Notes under the pieces: model-generated
What the model saw: only the letters and a program-made list of their open reading frames with translations
Database searches by the model: none
What the model was told of the DNA's origin: nothing
Source: Polynucleobacter sp.
GTDB lineage: Bacteria > Pseudomonadota > Gammaproteobacteria > Burkholderiales > Burkholderiaceae_D
Reading direction: 5' to 3'
DNA length: 64,000 nt
Assembly (NCBI GenBank): GCA_021737945.1
Contig: JAIPCX010000001.1
Span: forward strand, 248,001 to 312,000
In this document: in pieces, positions 8,372-16,747 of the stretch
Layout: the number at the start of each line of letters is the position of its first letter
How positions within the stretch are numbered: position 1 is the stretch's first letter
Made by a program: the position numbers and the translations under genes

Positions 8372-9256
8372 TTAACGCAACTGATCTGTCAAAAAATCCA
8401 TCAACACTCTGACCCGATGTGGCACCTGACGATTACTGGGTAACATTGCATAGATACCCAGCTCAGGTAGTGGAAATTCGTTCAGGATGGTGACCACTTT
8501 GCCTGATTGCAGCGATCGCTCAATGATGAAATCCGGTTGCAACGCAATCCCCAAACCTCGCTCTACGGCGTCATTCAACGCTTCACCATTATTCGAATGA
8601 ATACGCGCCCGAACAGGATAAGCCGTTAACACGCCATCGATTTCAAATGACCAGGTTTGTTTTGATTCGGCCGTGGTGGTGTAACTCAGACATTCATGGT
8701 TTATTAATTTAGAAGGATGAAGCGGCACACCATGCTCAGCAAGATAGCTCGGTGAGGCAACGGCTTGCAGCTGACTCGACCCTATGCGACGTGCGATTTC
8801 AGTCGCGCCCAAACGCGATGTGATGCGAACCGAAAGATCAATCGCTTCTTCGATTAAATTCACTCGCCGGTCGGTGTAATCCATATCCAATTGCACCTCG
8901 GGATAACGACGCGCAAAATCTAGCAATATCGGTGCAACTCGCATCAAGCCATACGTCAACGGCAAACTAATACGTATCATCCCGCGCGGTGTTTGCCTTT
9001 CCTCTGCGACTCCGGTCTCAGCGGCCTCCACTAGATTAAGGATTACTCGACACTTCTCAAGATAGGCCGCGCCGGCTGAGGTCAACATAAGTCGTCGAGT
9101 GCTGCGCACCATGAGCTTGATACCCAAGTGCTGCTCGAGCGCGGCGATCTGGCGCGTAACGGCGGAGCGCGCCAAACCCATTTGCTGGGCTACCGCAGAA
9201 AAGCTGCTCAGCTCAGCGACACGGACAAACAAATGCATGGCTTGAAGTCTATCCAT
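8372..9256 (-). CDS. LysR-family transcriptional regulator
   Basis: A 294-residue LysR regulator. The N-terminal winged helix-turn-helix is plain (MHLFVRVAELSSFSAVAQQM, then LARSAVTRQIAALEQHLGIK), followed by a linker helix and a periplasmic-binding-like effector domain (IRISLPLTYGLMRVAPILLDF). It is divergent from the dioxygenase-b561-YceI genes with a 97-127 bp gap, the usual arrangement for a LysR protein acting on its neighbour. The effector is unknown. Confidence 0.92.
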   Translation of the reverse strand: MDRLQAMHLFVRVAELSSFSAVAQQMGLARSAVTRQIAALEQHLGIKLMVRSTRRLMLTSAGAAYLEKCRVILNLVEAAETGVAEERQTPRGMIRISLPLTYGLMRVAPILLDFARRYPEVQLDMDYTDRRVNLIEEAIDLSVRITSRLGATEIARRIGSSQLQAVASPSYLAEHGVPLHPSKLINHECLSYTTTAESKQTWSFEIDGVLTAYPVRARIHSNNGEALNDAVERGLGIALQPDFIIERSLQSGKVVTILNEFPLPELGIYAMLPSNRQVPHRVRVLMDFLTDQLR

Positions 9257-9383
9257 TGTTGCTCCATATGGAATAAATATTTGCTGATTGTCCCCTATTT
9301 AACATCAACGGAACAGTCTACAGTCACGCCTCAAGACTAGGGCTAAAAGCCACATGAATAGCAGTATTCAAAAAAGTATCGAA

Positions 9384-10181
9384 ATGAAAACGCATCTACC
9401 CACTTTGTTTGTTCCGCATGGCGCGCCAACCTTTGCGCTTCGGCCAGGCGCGGCGGGCGCAGCGATGACAGAAGCCGCGAGTCAGCTACCGCGACCACGC
9501 GCCATCGTCATCATCAGTCCGCATTGGGATACAGAGATCGTTACAGTCGGTCATGCAGAGCGACTGTCAACCATTCATGATTTTTCTGGTTTCCCGCAGG
9601 AGCTGTATCAACTGACCTATCCCGCAACCGGTTGCCCTGAGGGCGCGCATGAAGTGGCAGCAGCTATTGCAGCGGCAGGCCTACCAGTGCGCGAAATTAC
9701 TTCTGATGGTCTAGATCATGGTGCATGGGTACCTTTACGGCTGATGTATCCGGAAGCGGATGTACCAGTAATCCCAGTGTCATTGCAGAGTCATGCAGGT
9801 GTGGCACAAGCTTACAAACTCGGACAGGCATTAGCCCCACTAGTAGATAAAAATTTTCTGATCATTGGCTCGGGAAACATCACGCATAACCTACGCGACT
9901 ACATGATTGCGCGTCAAAACGGCGGCCAGACCCCGAGCTACGTAAGAGATTTTCCTGAATGGATGGCGACTCATTTGCATGATGGCGATATAGATTCATT
10001 GATGCATTACCGCGAACAAGCACCGGGCGCAGTGAATGCTCATCCTACTGATGAACATCTCTTGCCTTTGTATGTCGCACTCGGAGCGGCTGGCGCCGGC
10101 GCCGATGTACAACGCTTTCATGCGGGCATTAGCGACTATGTACTTGCTATGGATGCCTACGCATTCTCACCTACGCACTAA
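9384..10181 (+). CDS. Class III extradiol ring-cleavage dioxygenase, DODA/YgiD type
   Basis: About 265 residues in the LigB/DODA fold. The metal-binding and catalytic His positions are visible in VPHGAPTFAL, IISPHWDTE, DHGAWVPL and GSGNITHN. Bacterial YgiD-type members open catecholic rings such as DOPA in vitro; physiological substrates are mostly unknown. I prefer Met at 9384 (MKTHLPTLFVPHG), which matches the usual N-terminus, over 9354, ten codons earlier. It is followed 14 bp later by cytochrome b561 and then YceI, and divergent from the LysR gene. Confidence 0.85.
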   Translation: MKTHLPTLFVPHGAPTFALRPGAAGAAMTEAASQLPRPRAIVIISPHWDTEIVTVGHAERLSTIHDFSGFPQELYQLTYPATGCPEGAHEVAAAIAAAGLPVREITSDGLDHGAWVPLRLMYPEADVPVIPVSLQSHAGVAQAYKLGQALAPLVDKNFLIIGSGNITHNLRDYMIARQNGGQTPSYVRDFPEWMATHLHDGDIDSLMHYREQAPGAVNAHPTDEHLLPLYVALGAAGAGADVQRFHAGISDYVLAMDAYAFSPTH

Positions 10182-10195
10182 TCGCTGAGGATTTC

Positions 10196-10762
10196 ATGTC
10201 AGAGTCAACGCACTACACCAGTACAGCAAAAACACTTCATTGGCTGATATCACTGATGATTTTTTGCATGCTACTACTTGGTTTTTATATGAGCGATCTG
10301 CCGCTCTCACCCGATAAATTAAAATTTTATTCATGGCATAAATGGGCTGGTGTGACCGTGTTTTTATTAGTGATTATCCGCCTTGGCTGGCGCATCACTC
10401 ACACGCCACCTGCGATGCCTGAGGAAATGCCTCAGTTACAGCAAGTGGCAGCGACTATTTTTCATTTCGCTCTCTACGCACTCATGTTCTTAATTCCTTT
10501 GTCTGGCTGGCTAATGAGTTCTGCTAAAGGATTTCAAACAGTCTGGTTTGGAGTTTTACCTATTCCTGATTTACTACCCAAAGATAAAGCGGTCGGCGAC
10601 GCACTAAAAGAAATCCATCAAGCGCTCAATCTGCTACTGATAGTGATCCTAATCGTTCATGTGCTTGCAGCCCTTAAACACCATTTCATTGATAAAGACA
10701 ATGTACTTAAACAAATGCTCCCATCCCGTAAGCATGTCGCACCTGAAGAAATGAATCATTAA
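10196..10762 (+). CDS. Cytochrome b561 family protein
   Basis: A 188-residue four-helix membrane protein. The b-type haem ligands fit His residues in TAKTLHWLISL, YSWHKWAGV, FHFALYALM and HVLAALKHH, one near each helix end. It is placed between a dioxygenase and a YceI protein; b561-YceI pairing is widespread and is thought to concern isoprenoid quinone or redox handling at the inner membrane, but function is not established. It starts 14 bp after the previous stop and is likely in one operon. Confidence 0.92.
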   Translation: MSESTHYTSTAKTLHWLISLMIFCMLLLGFYMSDLPLSPDKLKFYSWHKWAGVTVFLLVIIRLGWRITHTPPAMPEEMPQLQQVAATIFHFALYALMFLIPLSGWLMSSAKGFQTVWFGVLPIPDLLPKDKAVGDALKEIHQALNLLLIVILIVHVLAALKHHFIDKDNVLKQMLPSRKHVAPEEMNH

Positions 10763-10832
10763 TTTTCACTAAGAAAAATGGCATTACCGTAGCAAGCAAA
10801 TTAACCTCACTCAACAACAAGGAGAATCTCCC

Positions 10833-11411
10833 ATGATCACCATGAAAAAAATTTTCACAGCATTGGTTTTAGTCAGCGCCGCTTCCTCCAACGCATTCGC
10901 CGCTGCAGATAGCTATGCGATTGATAATTCACACACGTTTCCCCGTTTTTCCTACAGCCACCTAGGCTACTCGACCCAACTATCGCGTTTTAACAAAACG
11001 ACAGGCAAGGTGATTTTTGATAAAGCAGCAAAAACAGGTCAGGTAGACATCACCATTGAAACAACCTCGGTGGATACAGGCTCAGCGCTGTTTAACGAAC
11101 ACATTCAAGCTGAAGATTTTTTAAACACTGCCAAATTTCCAACCGCGACTTTTAAATCAACCAAAGTCATTTTCAGTGGCGACAAGCCAACTGAAATCCA
11201 AGGTAACTTGACCCTCAAAGGCGTTACCAAGCCAGTGACCTTGACAGTAACATCTTTCCAAGCGATGCCACATCCGATAGCAAAGAAAGATGCGATTGGC
11301 GCGAACGCATTTACGACCATCAAACGTACAGAGTTCGGCATGGGCAAATATGCGCCTAACGTTGGCGACGACGTAAGAATCGATATCGCTATCGAAGCTT
11401 TCAAAGAGTAA
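10833..11411 (+). CDS. YceI family periplasmic protein
   Basis: A 192-residue YceI/lipocalin-like protein with a signal peptide (ends NAFAA). Family features: Y..DNSHTFPRFSYSHLGYS at the start of the barrel, DITIETTSVDTG, and NLTLKGVTKPVTL. These barrels bind long polyisoprenoids in known structures. AAGGAG lies nine bases before ATG 10833; a second ATG three codons in is possible. It ends the b561 operon before a strong terminator and is the first of three YceI genes in this window. Confidence 0.93.
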   Translation: MITMKKIFTALVLVSAASSNAFAAADSYAIDNSHTFPRFSYSHLGYSTQLSRFNKTTGKVIFDKAAKTGQVDITIETTSVDTGSALFNEHIQAEDFLNTAKFPTATFKSTKVIFSGDKPTEIQGNLTLKGVTKPVTLTVTSFQAMPHPIAKKDAIGANAFTTIKRTEFGMGKYAPNVGDDVRIDIAIEAFKE

Positions 11412-11452
11412 TGTATAGGTAATTCATCGAAATGCCGTAAAAAGGCAATTCG

Positions 11453-11489
11453 AAAAAAAGCCCGTTTGCGCATGCATTCGGGCTTTTTT
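11453..11489 (+). terminator. Rho-independent terminator after yceI (bidirectional)
   Basis: AAAAAAGCCCG (11454-11464) pairs with CGGGCTTTTTT (11479-11489) around a 14-base loop. The A and T tracts let it serve both the YceI operon and the opposing sulP gene. Confidence 0.88.
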
Positions 11490-11533
11490 AATCACGTGTT
11501 TTTCGGTGTTGATAAATTACCAGCTCGCTTTCA

Positions 11534-13177
11534 TTACGATGAAGGGGTCACTTTTTTTATCGCCTCGATTAAATGATCGAGGTAATCATCAGCTGCATCT
11601 TCATTGATCACCCCTGCCCGCTCAAGTTTGGCATGCACACGCTCATTTGCTTCACACAACATGACTCGAATGCCACGTAGGCGCAATTTCCTCATCACCT
11701 CTTCCAAAACTTGGATACCAGTGATATCCATAAACGGTACACGTCGTAAACGAATAATTAACGTTTTAGGATCAGCGTGTGTTTGAACCAAAGCTCGCTC
11801 AAAATTTTCTACTGCCCCAAAAAACATAGGGCCGGCAATTTCGTAAACCAATAAATCAGGGGGTAATTGTTGGATACCATGCCGCGCCAATTCGGTATGA
11901 AGTTCAGTTTCATCGACTGGAAGCGTTTCAACCGCATCCGACATGCGGCGAATAAAATGCAGTATCGCTAAAATTACGCCGACGTTGACCGCCACAACCA
12001 GATCAGCAAAGACTGTCAACACAAAGGTAATGACTAAAATTAAACGATCCGCAACGGGAGCGGTTTTAAGAAGATGAGCAAAATGCTTAACCTCACTCAT
12101 ATTCCACGCCACCACAAATAAAATAGCTGCCAGCGCTGCAAGTGGTATATGCAATGCAAGCGGCGCCAAAAATAGCAGTACAGCGATCAATGTGATGGCA
12201 TGAATGATGCCGGCGAGTGGACTGGTCGCACCATTACGTACATTCGTTGCTGTTCGTGCTATCGCACCCGTCGCAGCGAATCCACCAAAAAATGGTACGA
12301 CAATATTGGCGAAACCCTGAGCAATTAATTCCTGATTTGAATCGTGTTTAGTACCTGCCATGCCGTCAGCAACGACGGCAGAGAGCAAAGCTTCAATTGC
12401 ACCGAGCATTGCAATCGTAAATGCGGGGCCAATCAGGGTGATTATTTGTGGCACTGACATTTCAGGTACGACAAATGTAGGCAGGCCAGTAGGTATTCCA
12501 CCAAATGCCGAACCTATAGTGGCTACACCCGGCAACTGCACTATCATCTGCAACAGAGTGAGTACCATCATGGCGACTAATGGGCCAGGCACACGCGCTA
12601 AGAGTTTGACTCTAGGTGTTAATAAAACTATTAATAAACCGAATAGCGCGAAACTCAGCGTGGGTAAGTGCGCATTCGGTAGTGACTGCAGCAGATGCCA
12701 GAGTTTTTCATGAAAATGCTCTCCGACGGCTTTGGGCAATCCAAAAAATTCACTCCACTGCCCAATAAAAATGATGACGCCTATGCCAGCGGTGAATCCC
12801 ACAACAACCGGCGCGGGAATAAATTTAATCACGCCACCCATACGCGCCAAGCCCATTAACAGCAGCATGACACCGGCCATCAAGGTCGCCACCTGTAAAC
12901 CTGCGATACCGTATTTTGCGGTGATGCCTGCCAGTATGGCGATGAATGCGCCGGTCGGACCAGCAATCTGTAATCGACTACCGCCGAAAATAGAAATCAA
13001 ACCTCCACCGATGATCGCGGTATAAATCCCTTGTTCGGGACGCGCGCCAGAAGCGATTGCAAACGCCATCGCTAATGGCAAAGCAACGATGCCAACGACC
13101 AACCCTGCAATGAGATTCGGCAGCCAATGCACGCGTGCAAATAAACCCGCGCGATGTGCTTCCAAGACGGCAATCAC
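11534..13177 (-). CDS. SulP-family anion transporter with STAS domain
   Basis: A 547-residue SLC26/SulP protein: membrane domain to about residue 400 with the signature LVVGIVALPLAMAFAIASG near the start and a C-terminal cytoplasmic STAS domain (LVYEIAGPMFFGAVENFERA, then RRVPFMDITGIQVLEEV). Family members carry sulfate, bicarbonate or dicarboxylates; selectivity cannot be told. The start is GTG at 13177 with AAGGAG seven bases upstream. It is not close enough to other genes to infer a pathway. Confidence 0.93.
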   Translation of the reverse strand: MIAVLEAHRAGLFARVHWLPNLIAGLVVGIVALPLAMAFAIASGARPEQGIYTAIIGGGLISIFGGSRLQIAGPTGAFIAILAGITAKYGIAGLQVATLMAGVMLLLMGLARMGGVIKFIPAPVVVGFTAGIGVIIFIGQWSEFFGLPKAVGEHFHEKLWHLLQSLPNAHLPTLSFALFGLLIVLLTPRVKLLARVPGPLVAMMVLTLLQMIVQLPGVATIGSAFGGIPTGLPTFVVPEMSVPQIITLIGPAFTIAMLGAIEALLSAVVADGMAGTKHDSNQELIAQGFANIVVPFFGGFAATGAIARTATNVRNGATSPLAGIIHAITLIAVLLFLAPLALHIPLAALAAILFVVAWNMSEVKHFAHLLKTAPVADRLILVITFVLTVFADLVVAVNVGVILAILHFIRRMSDAVETLPVDETELHTELARHGIQQLPPDLLVYEIAGPMFFGAVENFERALVQTHADPKTLIIRLRRVPFMDITGIQVLEEVMRKLRLRGIRVMLCEANERVHAKLERAGVINEDAADDYLDHLIEAIKKVTPSS

Positions 13178-13217
13178 TGATTACTCCTTGGTTTTACTAC
13201 GAAGCGTTTGGCTAAAA

Positions 13218-13604
13218 TTAGCTACGCTTCCCACACACAAACTGCATAAGATGCTGATTTTGTGTGCCTTCGATAACGGGTCGCCAATTTTCTTCTGGGT
13301 CCATATTACTGCTAATTTTTTCGCCCTTCAAATAGGGCGCATTAAAAAACTCACCTTGCAAATTACGAAACTGAGCTGCTTTGCAATCGTACTCTTTATG
13401 CGATCGATTAGACAATACACCATTGAGCGGAAAACTATAATTCAGCATTTCCCAAATAGTCACATAAATTCCATTGGTAACAATCGTTTTATCGTCATAA
13501 TAAAATTCAGCCTTACCGTTATCGCCATACAGTATCCACTCTGCATGTGCGCCTGCAGCGACTAAAATCAAAACAAGTGCCACCAATTTTCTAATCATCA
13601 TCAC
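13218..13604 (-). CDS. Exported protein resembling surface-adhesin protein E
   Basis: A 128-residue protein with a signal peptide (LVALVLILVAAGAHA) and the short domain found in surface-adhesin protein E-like proteins: W.LYGDNGKAEFYYDDKTI, a WEMLNYS segment, SHKEYDCKAAQFR and a final Cys in FVCGKRS. The two Cys may form a disulfide. In Haemophilus protein E binds host matrix, but in environmental betaproteobacteria the domain is common with no known role. Its start overlaps the stop of the next upstream gene by four bases (ATGA). Confidence 0.7.
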   Translation of the reverse strand: MMMIRKLVALVLILVAAGAHAEWILYGDNGKAEFYYDDKTIVTNGIYVTIWEMLNYSFPLNGVLSNRSHKEYDCKAAQFRNLQGEFFNAPYLKGEKISSNMDPEENWRPVIEGTQNQHLMQFVCGKRS

Positions 13605-13804
13605 GCATCCTTCTCTTCTGGAGTTCGCACAGCGCGCTTGAGTATCCGATATAAATACACCGTAGCAATCACAACAGCAAACCCATAGGAGCTAATAGTT
13701 AGCGACCAACCCTCTAGACTCAATTTGGGACCTAACCAATGACGAAAGAATAAATACAGAAAAAACGCTAGCAAGAAATAGCGCATTTGTTGTGGACGCG
13801 TCAT
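13601..13804 (-). CDS. Small membrane protein of unknown function
   Basis: A 67-residue protein with two predicted transmembrane stretches (FLLAFFLYLFFRHWLG and LTISSYGFAVVIATVYLYRIL). It overlaps the adhesin-E-like gene by ATGA, which supports translation and coupling. No family recognised. Confidence 0.6.
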   Translation of the reverse strand: MTRPQQMRYFLLAFFLYLFFRHWLGPKLSLEGWSLTISSYGFAVVIATVYLYRILKRAVRTPEEKDA

Positions 13805-13823
13805 GGAATTAGCGCCATTGGAT

Positions 13824-15239
13824 TTAGAGTGAATTCACAAAGGCGATCAAATCGTCGCGCTCTGTTTTACTCAGACCTGAAAATATATCGCGCGATGCTT
13901 TTGCTTCACCGTCGTGCCAGAGTATCGCTTCAAGCACATTGCGCGCACGTCCATCGTGCAAGAGATGAGTGCTACCGTTGACTTGTTCCGACACTCCAAT
14001 CCCCCAGAGTGGAGCAGTGCGCCAGTCACGCGGGCCGGCTTTAAAATCCGGACGACCATCTGCCAGTCCTGGACCCATATCATGTAATAACAGATCGGTA
14101 TAAGGTCGGAAGCTACGTTTTGAAAGTGCAGGTAACAACGGATATTCTCCGGTGCGTAATTCAGGCACATGACATTGTGCACAACGCGCTTGGTCAAATA
14201 ATTTTCCGCCGCGCTTAACGTTTTCACTCTCTTGATTACGTGGTGCTGGCGCATCGAGTGCCACCTGCCAGAATGTCAGATGGTCCCATGCATAATCCAA
14301 TAACTCAGGACGATTGCCGGGTGGCATAGCACGACACTCTTTTTGTATAGGAGGACAGTTTTCTTCAATATATAACGATGACGTGACGCCCATATCGCCA
14401 TGAAATGCAGCGACAATCTGCTGGCGTACGTTAGGTTGATTTGCTTTCCAACCAAAACGACCTAAGGCAACGCGTTTATTAATATCATCGCGCACATAAT
14501 TCGGACGACCATTTAAACCTTGCGACTGCTGAAGTTTAGCTAGTGCGAGTATGTCTTCTTCTGTGACCGCCTCTAAATAACCCATTCCAAACACGACCTG
14601 AGTATTGCGCAGCGAGGTCATTACCGATTCATCGATAGCTCCAAAATTTGGTTTTTCAATACGTATTTTTGGCTTACGCAATTCAACTTTTTCTCCATCC
14701 GACAACGTGACAGACTCAGCTATCCAGTCGATATACAGCTCCGCCTCACCCGGCTTTAGATTTTCCTTTAGCCCGACATTGACGCCGAACACTTGCAACT
14801 GATCGCCATAGTTGGGATGAGGATTCGGCCCGCCATCCGAGCCCTCGCCGGGTATCGACAAACGAAGTAACTGCTGGAATGCGATGACATTCGGATTATC
14901 AAAGGTACGGCCACGGCCAGCCTGCACATGACAACCAATACAAGATGTCGCTAAAAAAGTGGGCCCAAGACCCCAGTCACCACCCAACAGTGGAAACACG
15001 ACCCACGGATTTTTAAACTGTTTCTCACCCGCCTGAAATTTTTGGAGCTGCGAATGACTGAGCCCTTTGATCGGCTGCATATAAACCATCGAAGGATCGA
15101 TAGGCTTTTCCGTTGAGCGAATTATTTGGGTCGATGCGGTTCCAGCAACAGCACATGCCGCTGCTGCCAGAATCACCACTGACGCGCGTCGTGCGACTGG
15201 ATGACGCAATCGTCGAAAAGCCTCCGTAAGACGTCGCAT
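13824..15239 (-). CDS. Di-haem oxidoreductase family protein (DUF1111)
   Basis: A 471-residue exported c-type cytochrome of the DHOR/DUF1111 family. Haem sites are CIGCH at residues 100-104 and CAQCH near 353-357; family marks include RNTQVVFGMGYLEAV, GRFGWKANQPNV, and THLLHDGRARNVLEAILWHDGEA near the end. An N-terminal hydrophobic stretch after RRLRHPVARRAS is the signal. The start at 15239 has AAGGAG five bases upstream, better than the upstream Met at 15272. It follows the SUMF1-domain gene by 33 bp and is likely one operon with it. Electron donor or acceptor and substrate are unknown. Confidence 0.88.
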   Translation of the reverse strand: MRRLTEAFRRLRHPVARRASVVILAAAACAVAGTASTQIIRSTEKPIDPSMVYMQPIKGLSHSQLQKFQAGEKQFKNPWVVFPLLGGDWGLGPTFLATSCIGCHVQAGRGRTFDNPNVIAFQQLLRLSIPGEGSDGGPNPHPNYGDQLQVFGVNVGLKENLKPGEAELYIDWIAESVTLSDGEKVELRKPKIRIEKPNFGAIDESVMTSLRNTQVVFGMGYLEAVTEEDILALAKLQQSQGLNGRPNYVRDDINKRVALGRFGWKANQPNVRQQIVAAFHGDMGVTSSLYIEENCPPIQKECRAMPPGNRPELLDYAWDHLTFWQVALDAPAPRNQESENVKRGGKLFDQARCAQCHVPELRTGEYPLLPALSKRSFRPYTDLLLHDMGPGLADGRPDFKAGPRDWRTAPLWGIGVSEQVNGSTHLLHDGRARNVLEAILWHDGEAKASRDIFSGLSKTERDDLIAFVNSL

Positions 15240-15272
15240 TGGGTCTCCTTGTATTACCAACACTGAGTTCAA

Positions 15273-16160
15273 TCAAAGATCACGAGCAACCCTGAAACTC
15301 GTCTGGAAATTTCGCATGCCTTCCAACTCAGAGTAGCGATAAGCGGCGCGCGCTGTCGATGGACCATCTAACCAACCACCGCCCCTGACCAATCGTTTTT
15401 CACATTGGCCTTCGTGCTTACGTACTGAACCATCGTCAGGCGCACCTGCATATCCCACTTGATGACAATCGTCCACCCACTCTCGTACATTACCCAACAT
15501 ATCGTGCAAACCAAACGGGTTAGGTTTGTATTTACCTACTTCAGCATTTTCAGCAGCACCATCATCGCAAAGCACATGCGACCACACATAATTTGGATGA
15601 GCTTTTTTACCCGTTTCATCATGCATGTTGGCGAATTCACAGGTCTTCAACTTGCTTTCACTGCCACCCCAAAACCAGGCCGTTTGCGTACCACCACGTG
15701 CAGCATATTCAATTTCAGATTCACTCAGGAGGCGATAACTTTTACCGGTTCTTGCTGACAGCCATGCTGTATAGGCCTTAGCCTCAGTCCATGAAATGTT
15801 CACAGCAGGGAATTTGCCTCGACCAAAGCCAGCATCATCAGCTTTCGGACACTTACCCTCCGCAACACAAACATCCCATTGCGCAAAGGTCGTTTCATAT
15901 TTTGAGACCGCGAAGGGTCGTGCTATTTTCACCTTATGCTGAGGCTTCTCATCCAAATGACCGCTTTCAACCTTGTCGGAACCCTGCACGAACTCACCCG
16001 CAGGAAGAACCACCATCTCTGGGCATTCAGGGCAATCGAGAAACACGCTACCAACGGCACGATCTTCAGCATGGACGGTCGGCATAAAAGACCAAGCCGC
16101 GCACAGTAAAGCCAAGGAAAACATAGATAAAAATTTAGGACTCATTTTTAAATTATTCAT
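15273..16160 (-). CDS. Exported SUMF1/FGE-sulfatase-domain protein
   Basis: A 295-residue protein with a signal peptide (ends PTVHA) and a full SUMF1 (C-type-lectin-like) domain: MVVLPAGEFVQGSD, FAVSKYETTFAQWDVC, NISWTEAKAYTAWLS, NPFGLHDMLGNVREWVDD and RLVRGGGWLDG. In true formylglycine-generating enzymes a Cys pair follows the RGG.W motif; here that place reads LDGPSTARAAYRY, so it is not expected to activate sulfatases. The six remaining Cys may form disulfides. It precedes the DUF1111 di-haem gene, suggesting an extracytoplasmic redox or binding partner role. Confidence 0.85.
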   Translation of the reverse strand: MNNLKMSPKFLSMFSLALLCAAWSFMPTVHAEDRAVGSVFLDCPECPEMVVLPAGEFVQGSDKVESGHLDEKPQHKVKIARPFAVSKYETTFAQWDVCVAEGKCPKADDAGFGRGKFPAVNISWTEAKAYTAWLSARTGKSYRLLSESEIEYAARGGTQTAWFWGGSESKLKTCEFANMHDETGKKAHPNYVWSHVLCDDGAAENAEVGKYKPNPFGLHDMLGNVREWVDDCHQVGYAGAPDDGSVRKHEGQCEKRLVRGGGWLDGPSTARAAYRYSELEGMRNFQTSFRVARDL

Positions 16161-16245
16161 TTTGATTTTTTAGTTTTTAAACTATTCACCCAACAGGTCT
16201 TTTTTACATAAGAATAGCTTTATTCTCTAGTATAAGACCAGAAAT

Positions 16246-16274
16246 AAAAAAGCCGGCAGCGCTAAGCTGCCGGC
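16246..16274 (-). terminator. Rho-independent terminator, minus strand
   Basis: GCCGGCAGC (16252-16260) and GCTGCCGGC (16266-16274) form a nine-pair stem; on the minus strand it is followed by six T. It ends the small Cys-rich protein gene and separates that unit from the SUMF1-DUF1111 pair. Confidence 0.92.
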
Positions 16275-16365
16275 AAACTAACTAGAGACAAATGACTACC
16301 TCGTTCACTTCAAAAAACATAGTAACTGGATTGCATTTTTACGTTTACCAAGCCGTTTTAACAAC

Positions 16366-16650
16366 TCAGCACTTTTGCTCCATCTTGCACGACTTGTACG
16401 TTTCATCAGCTTCAACAACTCCCTCACACGCTTCCTTGACGTTGATCTTCGCATTTCTGCATGCAGTACCTAGCGCAACCATGGAATCAGTCGCGGCATT
16501 CTTCATATCGCAAAAATAATCTTGCTGTTTCTTAGCATCGGCACAAGTGCCGACACGCGTTTTTTTCTCGCCGTGGTGATCGGCAAAAGCGACTGTTCCT
16601 GTCATCAACAACAAGGCTGCCATTAGCGGGACAAGCTTCAGAGATTTCAT
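16366..16650 (-). CDS. Small Cys-containing exported protein
   Basis: A 94-residue protein with a signal peptide (MTGTVAFA) and a mature part of about 70 residues with six Cys (CADAKKQQDYFC, ACRNAKINVKEAC, CKMEQKC), so three disulfides in a helical hairpin fold are plausible. A His-His pair follows the cleavage site (DHHGEK). AGGAGGG precedes the start by six bases, an unusually strong ribosome site suggesting high expression. It is downstream of the sigma-54-controlled amidohydrolase, with a hairpin between. I do not recognise the family. Confidence 0.75.
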   Translation of the reverse strand: MKSLKLVPLMAALLLMTGTVAFADHHGEKKTRVGTCADAKKQQDYFCDMKNAATDSMVALGTACRNAKINVKEACEGVVEADETYKSCKMEQKC

Positions 16651-16693
16651 CGTGAACCCTCCTTCATGACGTGCAAATAATTTTTCTTATGGA

Positions 16694-16721
16694 GGCGGAC
16701 ACCGCTAGCGCGGCATCCGCC
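16694..16721 (-). repeat. GC-rich hairpin between the amidohydrolase and the Cys-rich protein
   Basis: GGCGGA/TCCGCC outer arms and CCGC/GCGG inner arms around TAGC form a long stem. On the minus strand it is followed by an AT-rich but not T-only stretch, so it may be a partial terminator or an mRNA-stabilising element that sets the ratio of the two products. Confidence 0.6.
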
Positions 16722-16747
16722 TACTTTAGGCTGACCTGGAATCAGGT

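Noticed and set aside
11604-13565. Several plus-strand frames over the SulP gene and its neighbour
   Set aside because: Antisense shadows of clear genes; their translations show only low-complexity, Pro/Ala-rich or unpatterned sequence.
15273-16160. True formylglycine-generating (sulfatase-activating) enzyme
   Set aside because: The Cys pair after RGG.W is missing and no sulfatase gene is near; I keep only the domain name.
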